The translations under genes were made by a program, and so were the position numbers. A stretch of DNA of 64,000 nucleotides from contig JASEVX010000011.1 of NCBI GenBank assembly GCA_031761405.1, positions 23,850,316-23,914,315 on the forward strand, written 5' to 3'. The notes under the pieces were generated by a model. That model was not told the origin of the DNA, did no database searches, and saw nothing but the letters and a program-made list of their open reading frames with translations. Shown here one piece after another: positions 62,158-64,000 of the stretch (its first letter is position 1; each line of letters begins with the position of its first letter). This stretch comes from Serripes groenlandicus. Its lineage: Eukaryota; Mollusca; Bivalvia; Cardiida; Cardiidae.

Positions 62158-62302
62158 ATGTCCGAGGAGCATGTGCATTCAACCATGCCATGCGACGCCT
62201 ACGACGCTCACGAGTTAGTGACAGACCAATATACGGACGATGTGCTCTCAGACCGACCTCTCGCAGTCGATTGCAAACAGTTCTTGCATGAACAGGGCGA
62301 TT
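62158..62302 (+). CDS. Candidate first coding exon of a downstream gene
   Basis: ATG opens a 145-nt frame (48 codons plus one base) rich in acidic residues and His, beginning MSEEHVHSTMPCDAYDAHEL and ending HEQGD, followed by GATT|GTGAGTTT as a plausible donor. It has higher GC than its surroundings and no repeat similarity in this window. Past the donor the frame runs into a (GT)n tract and repeat sequence, so coding probably stops there. No partner exon is visible before the window ends. The product is not recognised. Confidence 0.4.
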
Positions 62303-62420
62303 GTGAGTTTTCAGATAACTTCATATTTTCGTACCCTGCGTTTCTTTTTTCTTTCAGTATATATATATCGAGTTCTATTAATTGGGAATCGCTAGGTATC
62401 CCTTATTGTCAGGATTTTTC

Positions 62421-62425
62421 GTCTG

Positions 62426-62456
<31 letters not shown>

Positions 62457-62965
62457 TGTCCAAATAGTTATCAAGCGACGCTCTACAGCCCAAACCGGCG
62501 GGCCGATTACGATGAAACTTGGTAAACATGTGCCATATGGGCTCAGAGTGTGCGCGTTTGAGTTTCGTTGCTAAGAAACCATCTGTTGCTATGCAGCTAG
62601 CAAATAAACGCTTTGAAAAAACCCAAACCATTTTTCTATCTTCTCCTACAGTTTTGAATGTGGGGAGCTGAAACTTCGGTTATATATACTTCAAGATATT
62701 TTAAAAAAATGTATCCGTTACGATTTTTGATGTACGCCTTTGTTTCCAAATGGTAGCCTTTCAAAGATAGCCGTGGCTATGCAGCTAGCAAACAAACGCG
62801 TTTTAAGAAGCCAAACCATTCGTCTATCTCCTCCTACAGTTTTAAATGTGGCGAGTTGAAACTTCGGTTATAGATACTTCGAGATATTTAAAAAAAAAAC
62901 ACATCTGTAACGATTTTTGATTAAGGCCTTTGTTTCCAAATGGTAGCCTTTCAAAGATAGGGTCT
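62421..62965 (+). repeat. (GT)n tract and 189-bp direct repeat
   Basis: GT dinucleotides at 62,421-62,458 precede a block with GATTACGATGAAACTTGGTA and two copies of a unit of about 189 bp containing GCTATGCAGCTAGCAAA, TCCTACAGTTTTGAATGTGG and GTTTCCAAATGGTAGCCTTT. The layout (simple-sequence run then tandem core) resembles the hairpin-tailed elements, but no tail hairpin is seen. Confidence 0.65.
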
Positions 62966-63865
62966 TTTTACATTCGTTTTTGATTTCCTTAGGGCTGCAG
63001 TGGTAGTCTAAGATAGCGACTTTTATTACATCATCCCATAGAGCTATTCAAGAGGTACAAACAGTTATTGTACGTCATTGACCTCCGACCTTGGGTTTTC
63101 GAGCTACATCCGGAAGTTTGCAAAATATGCAAAGGCGAAAACGGTTGGGTGTAGACGGATGCGTCTTGGCATGTTGATAAAACATCGTTTGGTTGACCAG
63201 AGAGTGTTTTTACAAGGTGCACACTTTTCACCAGTATTCACCAAGTCACCACAATAGTGACCCTATCACACTAGTTCTTCATATATATATGCAAAGGTGA
63301 ATCCCACGTCGCCTACTGGCTTGTCAGTTACTTCTGTTAATCCGATTTGATTAAATAATGTTTTGATTACATCATAATGTGGTTTAAGAGAAACGAATTG
63401 AATAATGTCGGAGGGTGGAAGAGACGCCTAAAACTGATCAGAGCATGGATCTTTCCTCACCTTCCCCCTTTTCAATAAGAAACACGACAGGTTAGGTCTG
63501 GGTGGCCACGATTTATAAGTTCAAAATTAGTCAATGTGTACAGGACCTTTAAGTGATATCTGTCAATATTGTTTTGAGGATGGCGTAATGGGATAAACGT
63601 GTCCTTGCTATTGGGATTTATTGCATATAATTAGTAAGTTGTTTTTTAGTATATATATATATATATATGCATTGTCTCTACGTTATAAAGACACACAGCA
63701 TATCAAAAACATAAGATTATCAATTATTAAAGCACAGATAAATCAATTTTCATCTTCAGATGCTCAGGATAATCAATACTTACCGACTTTTTCCTATCAC
63801 CATTTTGTTACTACTGGTATAAAATGTATCAATCGATCTATTAACACGTTCGTACTATTGAATTT
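62966..63865. other. Intergenic or intronic sequence without recognised features
   Basis: AT-rich with an (AT)n run near 63,650. No exon-like frame is supported. Confidence 0.45.
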
Positions 63866-64000
63866 TGTTTTATTTTTGTTTTTACGCCATTTTCAGCGTG
63901 AGTTCAGTTATATCACAGCGACAGTTCAATTGTTCATGACACTCCACCTTGACCTCCGCGGGGAATCCGCTGTGGTCGAGTGGTTAGCGTCGGGGATTTC
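63866..64000. mobile_element. SINE tail (reverse) followed by SINE family A head (forward, cut by window end)
   Basis: 63,868-63,945 (TTTACGCCATTTTCAGCGTG, AGTTCAGTTATATCACAGCG) is a reversed SINE tail. From 63,962 AATCCGCTGTGGTCGAGTGG starts a forward family A copy truncated by the window end. Confidence 0.75.

Noticed and set aside
62392..62631. Minus-strand ORF over the (GT)n tract
   Set aside because: A His/Thr dipeptide run comes from the microsatellite and the rest from a tandem repeat.

Overview
The window is eukaryotic DNA. It is AT-rich and intron-rich, with GT-AG introns, tRNA-derived SINEs, many short TTAA-flanked MITEs, and interspersed elements that carry internal tandem cores and a 3' hairpin followed by TCTTGTT or TCTAGTT. 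This repeat mix resembles a molluscan, probably bivalve, genome. That assignment comes from remembered repeat style and not from a database match.

One protein-coding gene can be assembled with confidence on the + strand: 13 exons from 596 to 48,934. Every junction is GT-AG and every phase agrees, giving 780 codons plus a stop. The first visible exon has a 3' splice site directly before it, so the gene probably starts upstream of the window. I do not recognise the protein family. The exons fall in two clusters, 0.6-10.1 kb and 39.3-48.9 kb, separated by intron 6 of about 29.2 kb. That intron is mostly a satellite array with 113-119 bp monomers, often paired as a 232-bp dimer. Other elements have inserted into the array and its blocks have been duplicated.

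Region by region: 0-10 kb holds exons 1-6 with SINEs, MITEs, a 1.7-kb element with a tandem core, and small tandem arrays. 10-11.8 kb holds old MITEs and truncated element cores. 11.76-34.65 kb is the main satellite, interrupted by five hairpin-tailed elements (two of them copies of one insertion) and two copies of a foldback element. 34.65-38.34 kb is a duplicated 0.85-kb unique segment flanking a second satellite block. 38.5-48.9 kb holds exons 7-13 among MITEs and SINEs, ending with a duplicated terminal exon. 48.9-50 kb is a 3'-flanking minisatellite. 53.37-60.5 kb holds three consecutive minisatellites (29, 48 and 44 bp units), each of which looks like a fragment of a tRNA-derived SINE. 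60.5-64 kb is lower in repeats and has one candidate first coding exon of a further gene at 62,158.

The most notable observations are: (1) the SINE-to-satellite conversion zone, including about 80 head-to-tail copies of a consensus Pol III A-box; (2) a TTAA MITE family with a filled-site/empty-site pair inside the window; (3) an exon whose acceptor and 45 nt of coding sequence have been triplicated; (4) an exon whose polypyrimidine tract is supplied by a transposon 3' end; and (5) the very large satellite-filled intron. Nearly all ORFs in the satellites are by-products of repeat periodicity and should not be annotated as proteins.
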